From Flavobacterium limicola (GTDB lineage Bacteria; Bacteroidota; Bacteroidia; Flavobacteriales; Flavobacteriaceae): DNA of 64,000 nucleotides. The notes under the pieces were generated by a model. It was not told the origin of the DNA, ran no database searches, and saw only the letters and a program-made list of their open reading frames with translations. A program made the position numbers and the translations under genes. Within the stretch, counting starts at the first letter, position 1; every line of letters begins with the position of its first letter. The stretch covers positions 1 to 64,000 of the forward strand of contig NZ_RBXA01000002.1 of assembly GCF_003634755.1 (NCBI RefSeq), written 5' to 3'. Below are positions 1 to 8,850 of the stretch, piece by piece.

Positions 1-57
1 AGTTAAGCCCGCCTGCGCAGATGGTACTGCAGTTATGTGGGAGAGTATGTCGTCGCC
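1..57 (+). rRNA. rrf: 5S rRNA, 3' part only
   Basis: The first bases read as the distal half of a bacterial 5S rRNA: the AAGCCCGCCTGCGCAG segment, the GGTACTGC turn, and the GTGGGAGAGTA loop typical of the 3' half. The 5' half lies before the window. A strong intrinsic terminator follows directly, so this is the end of an rRNA operon. The exact 3' end is uncertain by a few bases because the pairing 5' strand is not visible. Confidence 0.88.
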
Positions 58-65
58 TTTCTTTG

Positions 66-100
66 AAAAGCCTATCTGAAAAGATAGGCTTTTTTGTTTT
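66..100 (+). terminator. rRNA operon intrinsic terminator
   Basis: Perfect 12-bp stem, AAAAGCCTATCT and AGATAGGCTTTT, closed by a GAAA tetraloop and followed by a T-rich tract. It sits about 8 bp after the 5S gene and is expected to end the rRNA transcript. Confidence 0.92.
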
Positions 101-128
101 ACAACTCTCCGAAGTATTTGAACAACCT

Positions 129-300
129 CTCGGCTGGTCGTCTTTCTTTAAAGAATCCTCAACATGAATTTGATTAGGATTGTTTGTTTTTATAGATGCG
201 AAGTGTTCGGAAAACGCCTAGGCTGTTCGCCCTTATTTAATCTAAACGCATTTAAGATTCTTTTACATCCTCTAATCATGAATCTGATCAGGATTTTTTG
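129..300 (+). repeat. Degenerate tandem repeat after the rRNA operon
   Basis: Two related blocks lie in the 390-bp gap before lpdA. Block one has CTCGGCTGGTCGTCTTT at 130-146 and a hairpin-forming ATCCTC...AGGATTGTTTG unit at 155-186. Block two has CTAGGCTGTTCGCCCTT at 219-235 and ATCCTC...AGGATTTTTTG at 267-300. Each unit can form a weak AATCCT/AGGATT stem followed by T-rich sequence. They may be decayed copies of terminator-like sequence. No ORF is credible here. Confidence 0.5.
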
Positions 301-427
301 TGTATGATAAGGTTTTTTTTATAGCGTAATTGTCGCTTTTAGACATTCATATTTTGAGAATTTTGTCGTGAGAAATTAATTTTTTCAGATAATTCATTTT
401 TAATATCAAAAACCTTCTGAATTAAAC

Positions 428-456
428 TTTAAACAAAACTTAATTCCTTAATTTTG
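428..456 (+). promoter_or_regulatory. Putative lpdA promoter
   Basis: TAATTTTG at 449-456 is an exact match to the Bacteroidota -7 consensus TAnnTTTG. TTTA at 428-431 lies 17 bp upstream and is a weak stand-in for the -33 TTTG. The start codon of lpdA is 38 bp further on, leaving a plausible leader of about 30 nt. AT-rich sequence makes chance matches to the -7 box common, so this is moderate evidence. Confidence 0.45.
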
Positions 457-493
457 TGCAACATTTTATAAAAACACAATAAAAAAATATACT

Positions 494-1897
494 ATGAGTT
501 CATTTGACGTGGTCATTATAGGTTCTGGACCAGGCGGATATGTGTCAGCAATTCGTTGTGCACAATTGGGTTTCAAAACAGCAATTATAGAAAAATATTC
601 CACTCTTGGAGGAACTTGCTTGAATGTAGGTTGTATTCCTTCAAAAGCATTGCTTGCTTCTTCTCATCATTACAGTGAAATTGCTCATTTTGCAGATCAC
701 GGTATTGAACTTTCTGGAGAAGTAAAAGTAAACCTTGAAAAAATGATTGCGCGCAAACAAGCTGTTGTTGATCAAACTTCGGGTGGTGTAAAATTTTTAA
801 TGGACAAAAATAAAATTACAGTTCTGGAAGGATTGGGTTCATTTGTGGATGCTACGCATGTTGCTGTTGCAAAAGCAGATGGAACTTCTGAAACTATTGA
901 AGCTAAAAATATCATTATTGCTACAGGTTCAAAACCATCTTCTTTGCCATTTATCAAAATCGATAAAGAAAGAATCATTACTTCTACAGAAGCTTTGAAA
1001 CTTAAAGAAGTGCCAAAACATTTGGTAATTATTGGTGGTGGAGTTATCGGAATTGAATTAGGTCAGGTATATTTACGATTGGGAGCACAAGTTTCTGTTG
1101 TAGAATATTTAGACAGAATCATTCCTGGAATGGATGCTTCATTGTCTAAAGAATTGACTAAAGTATTGAAAAAACAAGGCATGAAATTCTACGTTTCGCA
1201 CAAAGTGAAATCAGTGGAAAGAAATGGCGAAGGAGTTGTAGTTCAAGCGGAAAATGCAAAAGGAGAAACCATTACACTGGAAGGAGATTATTCATTAGTT
1301 TCTGTAGGACGTCGTCCATACACTGATGGATTAAATGCTGATAAAGCAGGAGTGAAAATCTCAGATAGAGGAATGGTTGAAGTCAACGATCATTTGCAAA
1401 CTAATATTCCAAATATTTATGCAATTGGAGATGTAGTTCGTGGAGCAATGTTAGCGCACAAAGCCGAAGAAGAAGGAGCTATGGTTGCCGAAATATTAGC
1501 AGGTCAAAAACCGCATATTGATTATAACTTAATTCCGGGTGTTGTTTATACTTGGCCAGAAGTGGCTGCTGTTGGACAAACGGAAGAGCAATTGAAAGCA
1601 GCTGGTGTTGATTATAAATCAGGAAGTTTTCCTTTCAAAGCTTTAGGTCGTGCTCGTGCAGGTGGAGATTTAGACGGATTTGTAAAAATTCTTGCTGATG
1701 CAAAAACAGATGAAGTTTTAGGCGTTCACATGATTGGTGCTCGTTGTGCGGATTTAATTGCTGAAGCTGTCACTGCAATGGAATTCAAAGCATCTGCTGA
1801 AGATATCTCAAGAATGTCTCATGCCCATCCAACTTTTGCGGAAGCAATAAAAGAAGCAGCTTTAGCAGCAACTGATAATAGAGCTTTACATGTGTAA
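494..1897 (+). CDS. lpdA: Dihydrolipoyl dehydrogenase (E3)
   Basis: Flavoprotein that reoxidises the dihydrolipoyl groups of 2-oxoacid dehydrogenase complexes and passes electrons to NAD+. At 467 residues it has the usual family length. The N-terminal FAD-binding motif GSGPGG is at residues 10-15 and the redox-active disulfide GGTCLNVGCIPSK has Cys42 and Cys47. A second Rossmann motif (GGGVIGIELG) binds NAD near residue 180, and the C-terminal HAHPTFAE segment carries the catalytic His445-Glu450 pair. It is monocistronic here: a promoter-like box lies ahead and a terminator follows 30 bp after the stop. No E1 or E2 gene is adjacent. Confidence 0.96.
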   Translation: MSSFDVVIIGSGPGGYVSAIRCAQLGFKTAIIEKYSTLGGTCLNVGCIPSKALLASSHHYSEIAHFADHGIELSGEVKVNLEKMIARKQAVVDQTSGGVKFLMDKNKITVLEGLGSFVDATHVAVAKADGTSETIEAKNIIIATGSKPSSLPFIKIDKERIITSTEALKLKEVPKHLVIIGGGVIGIELGQVYLRLGAQVSVVEYLDRIIPGMDASLSKELTKVLKKQGMKFYVSHKVKSVERNGEGVVVQAENAKGETITLEGDYSLVSVGRRPYTDGLNADKAGVKISDRGMVEVNDHLQTNIPNIYAIGDVVRGAMLAHKAEEEGAMVAEILAGQKPHIDYNLIPGVVYTWPEVAAVGQTEEQLKAAGVDYKSGSFPFKALGRARAGGDLDGFVKILADAKTDEVLGVHMIGARCADLIAEAVTAMEFKASAEDISRMSHAHPTFAEAIKEAALAATDNRALHV

Positions 1898-1926
1898 TTA
1901 GTTAATTACATTTTCTATAAAATAAA

Positions 1927-1955
1927 GAAAACCCGTTCAATTGAGCGGGTTTTTT
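1927..1955. terminator. Bidirectional terminator between lpdA and the DoxX-like gene
   Basis: AAAACCCGTTCAA and TTGAGCGGGTTTT form a stem with one G-T pair, with A-rich sequence before and T-rich sequence after. It lies between the convergent lpdA and the 1974-2354 gene and can serve both strands. Confidence 0.85.
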
Positions 1956-1973
1956 AGTGTATAGGATTCTTTT

Positions 1974-2354
1974 TTAGCCTTTTGCTACAAATAAACCTTT
2001 ATAGTTTTCCCAATGACTGTAAATTAAAAACAGATTCCCTAAAAATAAGAACACAGCGATTGGTATTCCTTGAGGGGACAAGAAAAAATTAATAAATAAA
2101 ATGTTCAAAGTGATTGGTAGGATTAGGATATTGGCCAATGTAACGTATCGCCCAGTTAGGAATGATAGTCCACAAAGGAATTCTATTGATTTTGCTAGTG
2201 GCAAGATGTAAGTAGAGGCGACTAAACCTATATTGAAAGCTTTGAAATTTCCTGTAACTTCCGGCTCTGGTGCTAGTTTTAGAAAAAAGCTAACAGAAGC
2301 ATAAAGTAATATAAGCCCAATTAAAGTCCGGATAATAATAATTGCAATTTTCAT
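1974..2354 (-). CDS. DoxX/MauE-like small membrane protein
   Basis: A 126-residue protein with four predicted hydrophobic helices (about residues 4-25, 44-64, 70-90 and 95-115). The spacing and the Leu/Ile-rich helices resemble the DoxX/MauE superfamily of four-helix inner-membrane proteins, whose substrates are mostly unknown. It starts with ATG and lies 38 bp downstream of the VOC-fold gene on the same strand, so the two are probably one transcript. No catalytic motif is visible. The family call is by hydropathy pattern only. Confidence 0.6.
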   Translation of the reverse strand: MKIAIIIIRTLIGLILLYASVSFFLKLAPEPEVTGNFKAFNIGLVASTYILPLAKSIEFLCGLSFLTGRYVTLANILILPITLNILFINFFLSPQGIPIAVFLFLGNLFLIYSHWENYKGLFVAKG

Positions 2355-2392
2355 AGTATATGGTTTTTTAGAGGTTACACATTTGAGAATTA

Positions 2393-2797
2393 TTATTTGG
2401 GAATAGCACTTTCATCCATATAGAAAATTTCCCACTGATGCCCGTCTAAATCGGCAAAACCATGTCCATACATCCATCCATGATCTTGCGGCTCCATATA
2501 AATTGAACCACCGGCATCTACTGCAGTTTTTACCATTTCGTCTACTTTTTCTCTACTATCAACATCAATTGCAATTAATACTTCGGTATTTTTATGGGCG
2601 TTGCAAATTTCTTTTTTGGTGAAGTCTTTAAATCGTTGCTCAGTAACTAGCATCACAAAAATATTTTCTCCAATAATCATGCAAGTGGCATGTTCATCAG
2701 TAAATTGTGGGTTGAAAGAAAATCCAAGTGTAGTAAAAAAATCAATCGATTTTTTAAGGTCTTTAACAGCTAAATTAAGGAAAATTTTGGAAGCCAT
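2393..2797 (-). CDS. VOC-superfamily (glyoxalase/dioxygenase-fold) protein
   Basis: A 134-residue single-domain protein opening with the family pattern KIFLNLAVKDLKKSIDFFTTLGF and closing with DLDGHQWEIFYMD, the beta-alpha-beta-beta-beta modules of the vicinal oxygen chelate fold. The C-terminal Glu in WEIF is a usual metal ligand position. Members include glyoxalase I and resistance proteins, but this short type is usually of unknown substrate. First gene of a likely two-gene unit with the DoxX-like membrane protein. No antibiotic-resistance role should be assumed. Confidence 0.85.
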   Translation of the reverse strand: MASKIFLNLAVKDLKKSIDFFTTLGFSFNPQFTDEHATCMIIGENIFVMLVTEQRFKDFTKKEICNAHKNTEVLIAIDVDSREKVDEMVKTAVDAGGSIYMEPQDHGWMYGHGFADLDGHQWEIFYMDESAIPK

Positions 2798-2889
2798 AAC
2801 GGGAATGATTTAATGATTTACAAAATCTAAAACGGATCACGCACTATCAAATTTACAAAAAAATAAGCTAATTTTAGTAAAATCGGTTA

Positions 2890-2918
2890 TTGAAGGTTTA
2901 TTTTTTGTTGTAATTTTG
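2890..2918 (+). promoter_or_regulatory. Putative promoter of pabB-tilS-dsbD
   Basis: TTG at 2890-2892, an 18-bp gap, then TAATTTTG at 2911-2918, an exact -7 box. The box ends in the TTG at 2916 that could be mistaken for a start codon, so transcription would begin at about 2923, downstream of that codon. This supports a later translation start for pabB. Confidence 0.55.
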
Positions 2919-2939
2919 AACTTTAAATACCAATACTTT

Positions 2940-4226
2940 TTGAGAACTTCTATTTACAAGTCTATTTCTGATCCAAAACTGTTTAAAGAACAGCTTTTAT
3001 TTTGGTCTCAACAGTTTCGAGAAATCATTTATTTGGACAGCAATTATTATCCACAAAAATATTCCAGTTATGATTGTGTTCTTGCCGTTGATGCATTTAC
3101 TTCAATAAAAACGGATTGTCACAATGCTTTTGAGGATTTAAAACAATACCAGCAAAGTACCAAAGATTGGCTTTTTGGTTATTTATCCTATGATTTAAAA
3201 AATGATATTGAACACTTACAATCTGCCAATTTTGACGGATTAGAATTTCCGGATTTGTATTTCTTTCAACCGAAGAAATTGTTTTTATTGAGTGGGAATC
3301 AAGTTGAAATTCAATATCTCAATATGTGTGATGATGAAGTGGAGTTAGATTTTGAAGAAATTGTCAAAATTCGAAAGTCAAGAGTCGAAATAGAGGCATT
3401 GGTAACGATCCAACAACGGATTCCGAAAGAGAGTTATCTTGAGAAGGTTTCAAAAGTCTTGGAACACATTCATCAGGGCGATATTTATGAAGCTAATTTT
3501 TGTATGGAATTTTTTGCTGAAAACGCAACGATTAATCCAATTGATAAATTTATAAAACTCAACGAAATTTCTCAGCCTCCATTCGCAGTTTTTTTTAAAA
3601 ATAACAACCATTTTTTACTGTCTGCAACGCCGGAACGTTATTTAAGGAAAGAGGGAGAACTGATTATTTCGCAACCGATTAAAGGAACGGCGAAGCGATT
3701 TTTAGATACAGTTGAAGATGAGCAATCAAAAACACAATTGGCTTTAGATCCAAAAGAGCGATCTGAAAATATTATGATTACAGATTTAGTGCGTAATGAT
3801 TTATCTCGAACGGCACAAAAAGGATCCGTTGAAGTGCAGGAGTTGTGCAAAATTTATTCTTTTTTACAAGTGCATCAAATGATTTCTACAGTGACATCAA
3901 AATTAGATACGCAATATTCTGTTGTTGATGTATTAAAAACCACTTTCCCGATGGGAAGTATGACTGGAGCACCAAAGATTTCAGTGATGAAAATCATTGA
4001 GCAGTTGGAAGAAACCAAACGCGGATTGTATAGCGGTGCCGCTGGTTATTTTACACCAGATGGTGATTTTGATTTCAATGTTGTTATCCGAAGCATTTTA
4101 TACAATCAAGAAAAACAATACGTTTCTTTTTCAGTTGGAAGCGCCATCACTTCGCAATCCATTCCTGAAAAGGAGTATGAGGAATGTTTGCTTAAAGCAA
4201 AAGCGATGCGAGAAGTTTTAAGTTAA
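2940..4226 (+). CDS. pabB: Aminodeoxychorismate synthase component I
   Basis: Chorismate-binding enzyme of folate synthesis that aminates chorismate to 4-amino-4-deoxychorismate with ammonia from a PabA-type glutaminase. The C-terminal chorismate-binding domain is complete: PIKGTAKR (the Lys is characteristic of PabB, where TrpE has Ala), LVRNDLSRTA and PMGSMTGAPK. A TTG at 2916 would add eight residues, but it lies inside a promoter -7 box, so I prefer the TTG at 2940, giving an MRTSIYKSI start and 428 residues. tilS follows after 27 bp and dsbD overlaps tilS, so the three are likely one operon. No pabA or pabC is adjacent. Confidence 0.88.
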   Translation: MRTSIYKSISDPKLFKEQLLFWSQQFREIIYLDSNYYPQKYSSYDCVLAVDAFTSIKTDCHNAFEDLKQYQQSTKDWLFGYLSYDLKNDIEHLQSANFDGLEFPDLYFFQPKKLFLLSGNQVEIQYLNMCDDEVELDFEEIVKIRKSRVEIEALVTIQQRIPKESYLEKVSKVLEHIHQGDIYEANFCMEFFAENATINPIDKFIKLNEISQPPFAVFFKNNNHFLLSATPERYLRKEGELIISQPIKGTAKRFLDTVEDEQSKTQLALDPKERSENIMITDLVRNDLSRTAQKGSVEVQELCKIYSFLQVHQMISTVTSKLDTQYSVVDVLKTTFPMGSMTGAPKISVMKIIEQLEETKRGLYSGAAGYFTPDGDFDFNVVIRSILYNQEKQYVSFSVGSAITSQSIPEKEYEECLLKAKAMREVLS

Positions 4227-4253
4227 ATCCAAACGAATTAATTAAATTTGAAT

Positions 4254-5564
4254 ATGCTACAGAAATTCCAAAACCATCTTCTTCATAATTTCCAGTTCTT
4301 GAGCGGAAAAAAAATACTTCTGGCCACAAGCGGCGGGAAAGACAGTATGGTAATGGTTCATTTGTTTCAGCAATTAGATTATGAAATAGGAATTGCACAT
4401 TGTAATTTTCAATTGCGTGGGATGGAAAGTTTTGAAGACCAAAATTTTGTCAAGGAATATGCTTCCGCAAATGGTATTCCGGCATTTATAACACAATTTG
4501 ATACTAAAGCTTTCGCAGAAGATTATAAAGTTTCTACGCAAGTTGCCGCGCGTGAGTTGCGTTACAATTGGTTTTATGAATTATTAGAAACTGAAAAATT
4601 CGATTATATTCTCACGGCACATCATGCCGATGATAATCTGGAAACGTTCCTAATCAATTTGAGTCGTGGAACTGGATTAGAAGGTTTAACTGGAATTCCA
4701 GAGCAAAACGATAGAGTAATTCGTCCGCTTTTGGCATTTAGCCAAGAAGAAATGGAAGAATATGCCATAATAAATGACATTCAATGGCGTGAAGACAGCA
4801 GCAATGCATCTGATAAATACCTTCGGAATAAAATTCGCCATCATCTCGTTCCGATGTTAAAGGAATTGAATCACAATTTTCTGTCATCATTTCATAAAAC
4901 GCAAACTTATTTGCAAGAAGCGCAAGTGATGGTTGAAGATGCATCAATTATGATTTATCAGCAAGTGGCTAAACAAGAGGATGATACTATTTATTTTGAT
5001 TTAAAAAAATTAAAAAAATTACCCAATTACAAATCGTATTTACATCAATGGCTTAAAGAATTTGGGTTTTCGGCTTGGGAAGATATTTATGATTTGGTCG
5101 AAAGCCAATCTGGGAAATACGTTTTTTCGCCAGAATATAGATTATTGAAAGACAGAGATTCTTTAATCCTGAGTCCGATAAATTTCGTAAATGAAAAGGA
5201 GGAATATGCAATTAATGAAAATCAAAAAGAAGTTAATATTCCCTTAAATCTTACGTTTTGTAAAGTAGCGGACATTAGTTTAACAACGAACTCAGCTATC
5301 TTTGTTGACGCTGATAAACTTCAATTTCCTTTAGTTTTGCGCCATTGGAATGAGGGCGACAGTTTTCAACCTTTTGGGATGAATGGTAAATCGAAAAAAG
5401 TGAGCAAGCTTTTTAAAGATGAAAAATTATCCTTGCTGGAAAAAGAAAATTCGTGGCTTTTATGTTCGAATGAAGACATAGTTTGGATTATTGGTCTTCG
5501 TCAGGATGAACGTTTTAGAATAGAGAACACAACAAAGAATATATTTAAAATACAATTAGAATAA
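4254..5564 (+). CDS. tilS: tRNA(Ile)-lysidine synthase
   Basis: Modifies C34 of the CAU-anticodon isoleucine tRNA to lysidine with ATP and lysine, which switches its decoding from AUG to AUA. The PP-loop SGGKDS is at residues 26-31 after a short N-terminus, followed by HCNFQLRG and the TAHHADDNLET segment typical of TilS. The C-terminal domain (about residues 350-436) contains the LRHWNEGDSFQPFGM motif of the TilS C-terminal domain. The first in-frame codon is TTG at 4248, but the ATG at 4254 gives the expected MLQKF start. The stop codon overlaps the dsbD ATG by one base (TAATG), indicating translational coupling. Confidence 0.94.
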   Translation: MLQKFQNHLLHNFQFLSGKKILLATSGGKDSMVMVHLFQQLDYEIGIAHCNFQLRGMESFEDQNFVKEYASANGIPAFITQFDTKAFAEDYKVSTQVAARELRYNWFYELLETEKFDYILTAHHADDNLETFLINLSRGTGLEGLTGIPEQNDRVIRPLLAFSQEEMEEYAIINDIQWREDSSNASDKYLRNKIRHHLVPMLKELNHNFLSSFHKTQTYLQEAQVMVEDASIMIYQQVAKQEDDTIYFDLKKLKKLPNYKSYLHQWLKEFGFSAWEDIYDLVESQSGKYVFSPEYRLLKDRDSLILSPINFVNEKEEYAINENQKEVNIPLNLTFCKVADISLTTNSAIFVDADKLQFPLVLRHWNEGDSFQPFGMNGKSKKVSKLFKDEKLSLLEKENSWLLCSNEDIVWIIGLRQDERFRIENTTKNIFKIQLE

Positions 5565-7597
5565 TGAAGAAAATACTATTTATACTTATTGCTTTTTTGG
5601 CTTTTGCTAATGGATATGCCCAAATTCTTGATCCTGCAAAATGGACTACCAAAATAGAAAAGAAATCTGAGAATAATTACATCCTTACTTTTAATGCTAT
5701 CATAGAAAAAGATTGGCATCTGTATTCCCAATTTACGGCTGACGGCGGATCTTTGCCTTTGGAAATTATTTTCAAAAATCAAAAAGGTAACTTTAATTTA
5801 GTGGGCAAAGCCAAAGAAAGTAAAACCACAACTGCTTTCAATGATGTTTTTGAAGTGAACGAAACGTACTTTGAGAAAAAAGCTCAAATTCAACAAGAAA
5901 TCACGATTACAAACCCAAAGATTACAAAAATTGAAGTCAATTTGAATTATCAGGTTTGTAAAGAAGCATGTATCAATTTAGAGAAGAGTTTTACGTTTAC
6001 CATTCCTGCCACTGCAAAAACAGCGGAATTACCTACTGTAGCATCAGATTTGACTACAATAGATTCAGCTAAAGTTGATACTTCAGTTGCCATTGCGGAT
6101 GTAAATAAAGAACAAGTTGTTACGGCTGAAAAAGTTCCCGTTCTGGATACCAAACCTTCTAAACAAAGAGGATTATGGTCTATTTTCTTTATCGCTTTTT
6201 TATCTGGATTTGCTGCGTTGCTTACGCCTTGCGTCTTCCCGATGATTCCTATGACGGTCAGTTTTTTTACCAAACAAAGCAAAACAAAAGCAAAAGGAAT
6301 TAGAAATGCCATTATTTATGGAATTGCAATCATCTTCATATATGTTGTTTTAGGATTCTTAGTGACCTGGATATTTGGAGCAGATGCACTGAATGCGTTA
6401 TCTACAAATGTTTGGTTTAATATTATTTTCTTTGTTTTGTTAGTCACTTTTGCGGCGTCATTTTTAGGAGCTTTTGAGATTATGTTACCAAATTCTTGGG
6501 CAAATAAAGTCGATAATCAAGCAGATAGAGGCGGAATAATTGGAATTTTATTCATGGCTTTGGCATTAGCGATTGTCTCTTTTTCGTGTACCGGACCTAT
6601 CGTAGGAACACTTTTAGTCGAAGCTGCGTCTAAAGGTGGAATTGCCCCAATTGTTGGAATGTTCGGATTTTCATTGGCTTTAGCCTTACCATTTATGTTA
6701 TTTGCCATGTTCCCGGGTTGGTTGAATTCGTTGCCAAAATCTGGCGGTTGGTTGAATACGGTTAAAGTCGTTTTAGGGTTTTTAGAATTAGCTTTGGCAT
6801 TCAAATTTTTGTCGAATGCGGATTTGGTTTTACAATTGCATTTCTTGGAAAGAGAAGTGTTTTTGGCAATTTGGATTGCTATTTTTGGAACATTGGCCTT
6901 TTATTTATTCGGGAAAATTACGCTCCCACATGATAGCCCAATGAGTCATATTTCGGTAGGAAGATTGTCATTAGGATTAGTAGTTTTGGCTTTTACCATC
7001 TATTTGATTCCCGGAATTTGGGGAGCACCATTAAAATTAATTTCTGGTTTCCCGCCTCCAATGACGTATAGTGAAAGTCCATACGGAGTAGGAAATTCAA
7101 AAGGTGGTTCGAATGCATCAGCTCAAATTTTGCCTGAAGGCGCACATTTAGGACCACATGATCTTATCGCTTTTGAGGATTATGAAAAGGGATTGGCTTA
7201 TGCCAAATCAGTAAACAAACCCATTTTACTTGATTTCACAGGATATGCTTGTGTGAATTGCAGAAAAATGGAAGATTATGTTTGGTCTGATCCTGCGATT
7301 CTAAAAATATTACAAGACGAAGTGGTTTTAATCTCTTTGTATGTGGATGACAAAAGAGAATTACCAAAAAGCGAGCAATATATATCTAAAGAAACAGGGA
7401 AAGAAATTGTAAGTGTGGGGAACAAATGGAGTGATTTTCAAATCACAAAGTTTAAAGCTAACGCACAACCGTATTATATCATTTTAGACGCAGAAGGTAC
7501 TATGTTATCTGATAAACCAGAAAGTTATAACTCAGATATCAACTCATATAAAGGCTGGTTGAGAGAAGGAATTGATCGCTTTAAAAAGGCTAAATAA
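5564..7597 (+). CDS. dsbD: Thiol:disulfide interchange protein DsbD
   Basis: Moves reducing power from the cytoplasmic thioredoxin pool across the inner membrane to periplasmic thiol proteins. A signal peptide (residues 1-19, ending GYAQ) is followed by an N-terminal immunoglobulin-like domain with its redox pair Cys132/Cys136. An eight-helix core then carries Cys223 (LTPCVFPMIP) and Cys342 (FSCTGPIVG), and the C-terminal thioredoxin domain has the CVNC motif at Cys563-Cys566. All six functional cysteines are present and 677 residues fits the Bacteroidota form. It is the last gene of the pabB-tilS-dsbD run; a long-stem terminator follows 30 bp downstream. Confidence 0.94.
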   Translation: MKKILFILIAFLAFANGYAQILDPAKWTTKIEKKSENNYILTFNAIIEKDWHLYSQFTADGGSLPLEIIFKNQKGNFNLVGKAKESKTTTAFNDVFEVNETYFEKKAQIQQEITITNPKITKIEVNLNYQVCKEACINLEKSFTFTIPATAKTAELPTVASDLTTIDSAKVDTSVAIADVNKEQVVTAEKVPVLDTKPSKQRGLWSIFFIAFLSGFAALLTPCVFPMIPMTVSFFTKQSKTKAKGIRNAIIYGIAIIFIYVVLGFLVTWIFGADALNALSTNVWFNIIFFVLLVTFAASFLGAFEIMLPNSWANKVDNQADRGGIIGILFMALALAIVSFSCTGPIVGTLLVEAASKGGIAPIVGMFGFSLALALPFMLFAMFPGWLNSLPKSGGWLNTVKVVLGFLELALAFKFLSNADLVLQLHFLEREVFLAIWIAIFGTLAFYLFGKITLPHDSPMSHISVGRLSLGLVVLAFTIYLIPGIWGAPLKLISGFPPPMTYSESPYGVGNSKGGSNASAQILPEGAHLGPHDLIAFEDYEKGLAYAKSVNKPILLDFTGYACVNCRKMEDYVWSDPAILKILQDEVVLISLYVDDKRELPKSEQYISKETGKEIVSVGNKWSDFQITKFKANAQPYYIILDAEGTMLSDKPESYNSDINSYKGWLREGIDRFKKAK

Positions 7598-7627
7598 AGC
7601 GTAGCATTTGGACAAAATAGCAAACGT

Positions 7628-7680
7628 AAATTGCACTAATTTCTAAGAAGTAATCTTTGGAAATTAGTGCAATTTGTTTT
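7628..7680 (+). terminator. Terminator after dsbD
   Basis: Perfect 16-bp stem, AAATTGCACTAATTTC and GAAATTAGTGCAATTT, with a 16-nt loop and a trailing GTTTTTG. Its core GCACTAATT recurs in the terminator at 13551-13586. It lies between convergent dsbD and the racemase gene and may serve both. Confidence 0.85.
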
Positions 7681-7741
7681 TGAATTTAGTATTTTTTACT
7701 AAATGTACTTGTTATATTTTAACTGTAGACAGGAAATTTTT

Positions 7742-8815
7742 TTATTCGATTATTTTCTCGATATAATCAGAATTTAAAAGGTATAAAGCGCCCATATATC
7801 GTATTTGAAAAGCGACTAAGTCTCCAATTCTATACGTCTTTTTAGAATTAGAAATATCGATAACTAACATATCAGAACTTGCATCTACAATAGTAATATC
7901 CGTGTCATCAGATTCAATGTATTGTGGCTGCATATCTAGCAAACCAATATCTAGAATGGCTCTCAGGGAAGTAATTCCCAGATCAGTGACATCGTCCATT
8001 GAAAACGAATTTCCGGCTACATTCTCTCCTAATTCACCTGTTGGCGTATTCGGCTTTTCAGTAATTTCGATGATTTCAGCATATAATTTGAAAACATCAT
8101 GGTGCATTCCTTCAATTGTATTTCCAGTAAACAAGTCTTTCCCAAAGAAGAGCACTTCTCCTATTCGGAAGTGATTTACGGCCATTGGCCGGGCATTTTT
8201 TAGGAGCAACGGTATTGTAACCGAAGTTCCTCCGGAAACGAACGGAATACTGATATTGAATTTAGCTTCGATTAATTGTTTGTATAAACTCAATTGAATA
8301 AGCTTGTCCTGTGTTGGCATTACACCGCTGAGACAATTAAAATTGGTACCAATTCCAGAGATTTCGATATTTGGCATTTTTAGAATTGTACCATAAAAGG
8401 ATATTAATTCTTCCCCCATAACACCTTCACGAAGGTCGCCCATTTCAATCATGATGATGATTTTGTGGGTCTTATTTTGCTTCACCGCTTCACCTGAAAG
8501 TAGTTGTATGGTATAGATTTCAGTATTAAAACTTATATCTGCATACTTAACAATACTTTCAATACTTCGTTTTGCAGGTGGTTTTATATAGACAGTTTGA
8601 ATTTCAGGATCTAGTGCTTTAATTTTTTTCAAATTACTCACTCTGGAATCATGAATTTCACGCACTCCTAAAGCAATGATTTCTTGAAGGTAAATTTTAT
8701 TTCCGCACAACAGTTTGGAAACTACACCCCATTCAATATTTCTGGATTTAAATGTTTCATCTAAAAACTGATAGTTTTGCTGTAATTTTTTGCGATATAA
8801 TTTGATAAAGGCCAT
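7742..8815 (-). CDS. PLP-dependent ornithine/alanine racemase-family protein
   Basis: Type III-fold PLP enzyme of the alanine racemase N-terminal family. At 357 residues, with WGVVSKLLCGN near the N-terminus, Lys34 is the expected Schiff-base lysine. The later VSGGTSVTIPLL and NHFRIGEVLFFG segments match the ornithine racemase-like branch rather than cell-wall Alr, which is longer and has a different C-terminal domain. The likely reaction is racemisation of a basic or small amino acid; the substrate is inferred. A GNAT acetyltransferase gene lies 35 bp upstream on the same strand, suggesting a shared small-molecule pathway. Confidence 0.8.
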   Translation of the reverse strand: MAFIKLYRKKLQQNYQFLDETFKSRNIEWGVVSKLLCGNKIYLQEIIALGVREIHDSRVSNLKKIKALDPEIQTVYIKPPAKRSIESIVKYADISFNTEIYTIQLLSGEAVKQNKTHKIIIMIEMGDLREGVMGEELISFYGTILKMPNIEISGIGTNFNCLSGVMPTQDKLIQLSLYKQLIEAKFNISIPFVSGGTSVTIPLLLKNARPMAVNHFRIGEVLFFGKDLFTGNTIEGMHHDVFKLYAEIIEITEKPNTPTGELGENVAGNSFSMDDVTDLGITSLRAILDIGLLDMQPQYIESDDTDITIVDASSDMLVIDISNSKKTYRIGDLVAFQIRYMGALYLLNSDYIEKIIE

Positions 8816-8850
8816 TTCTGATAATTTAAAACAAGTTGTTTAAGACGGAA

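Noticed and set aside
2393..2797. Bleomycin-resistance annotation for the VOC protein
   Set aside because: The fold is shared by many unrelated enzymes and no drug-binding feature is visible.
2916..2939. TTG at 2916 as the pabB start
   Set aside because: It lies inside an exact TAnnTTTG promoter box, so it would precede the transcript start; the TTG at 2940 gives a more typical N-terminus.
4243..4250. TAAATTTG as a promoter for tilS
   Set aside because: It is only 3 bp before the ATG, so the transcript would start inside the gene. It is a chance match in AT-rich sequence; co-transcription with pabB is simpler.
5950..6312. 120-residue ORF on the minus strand within dsbD
   Set aside because: It is the shadow of the long DsbD reading frame and has no family pattern.
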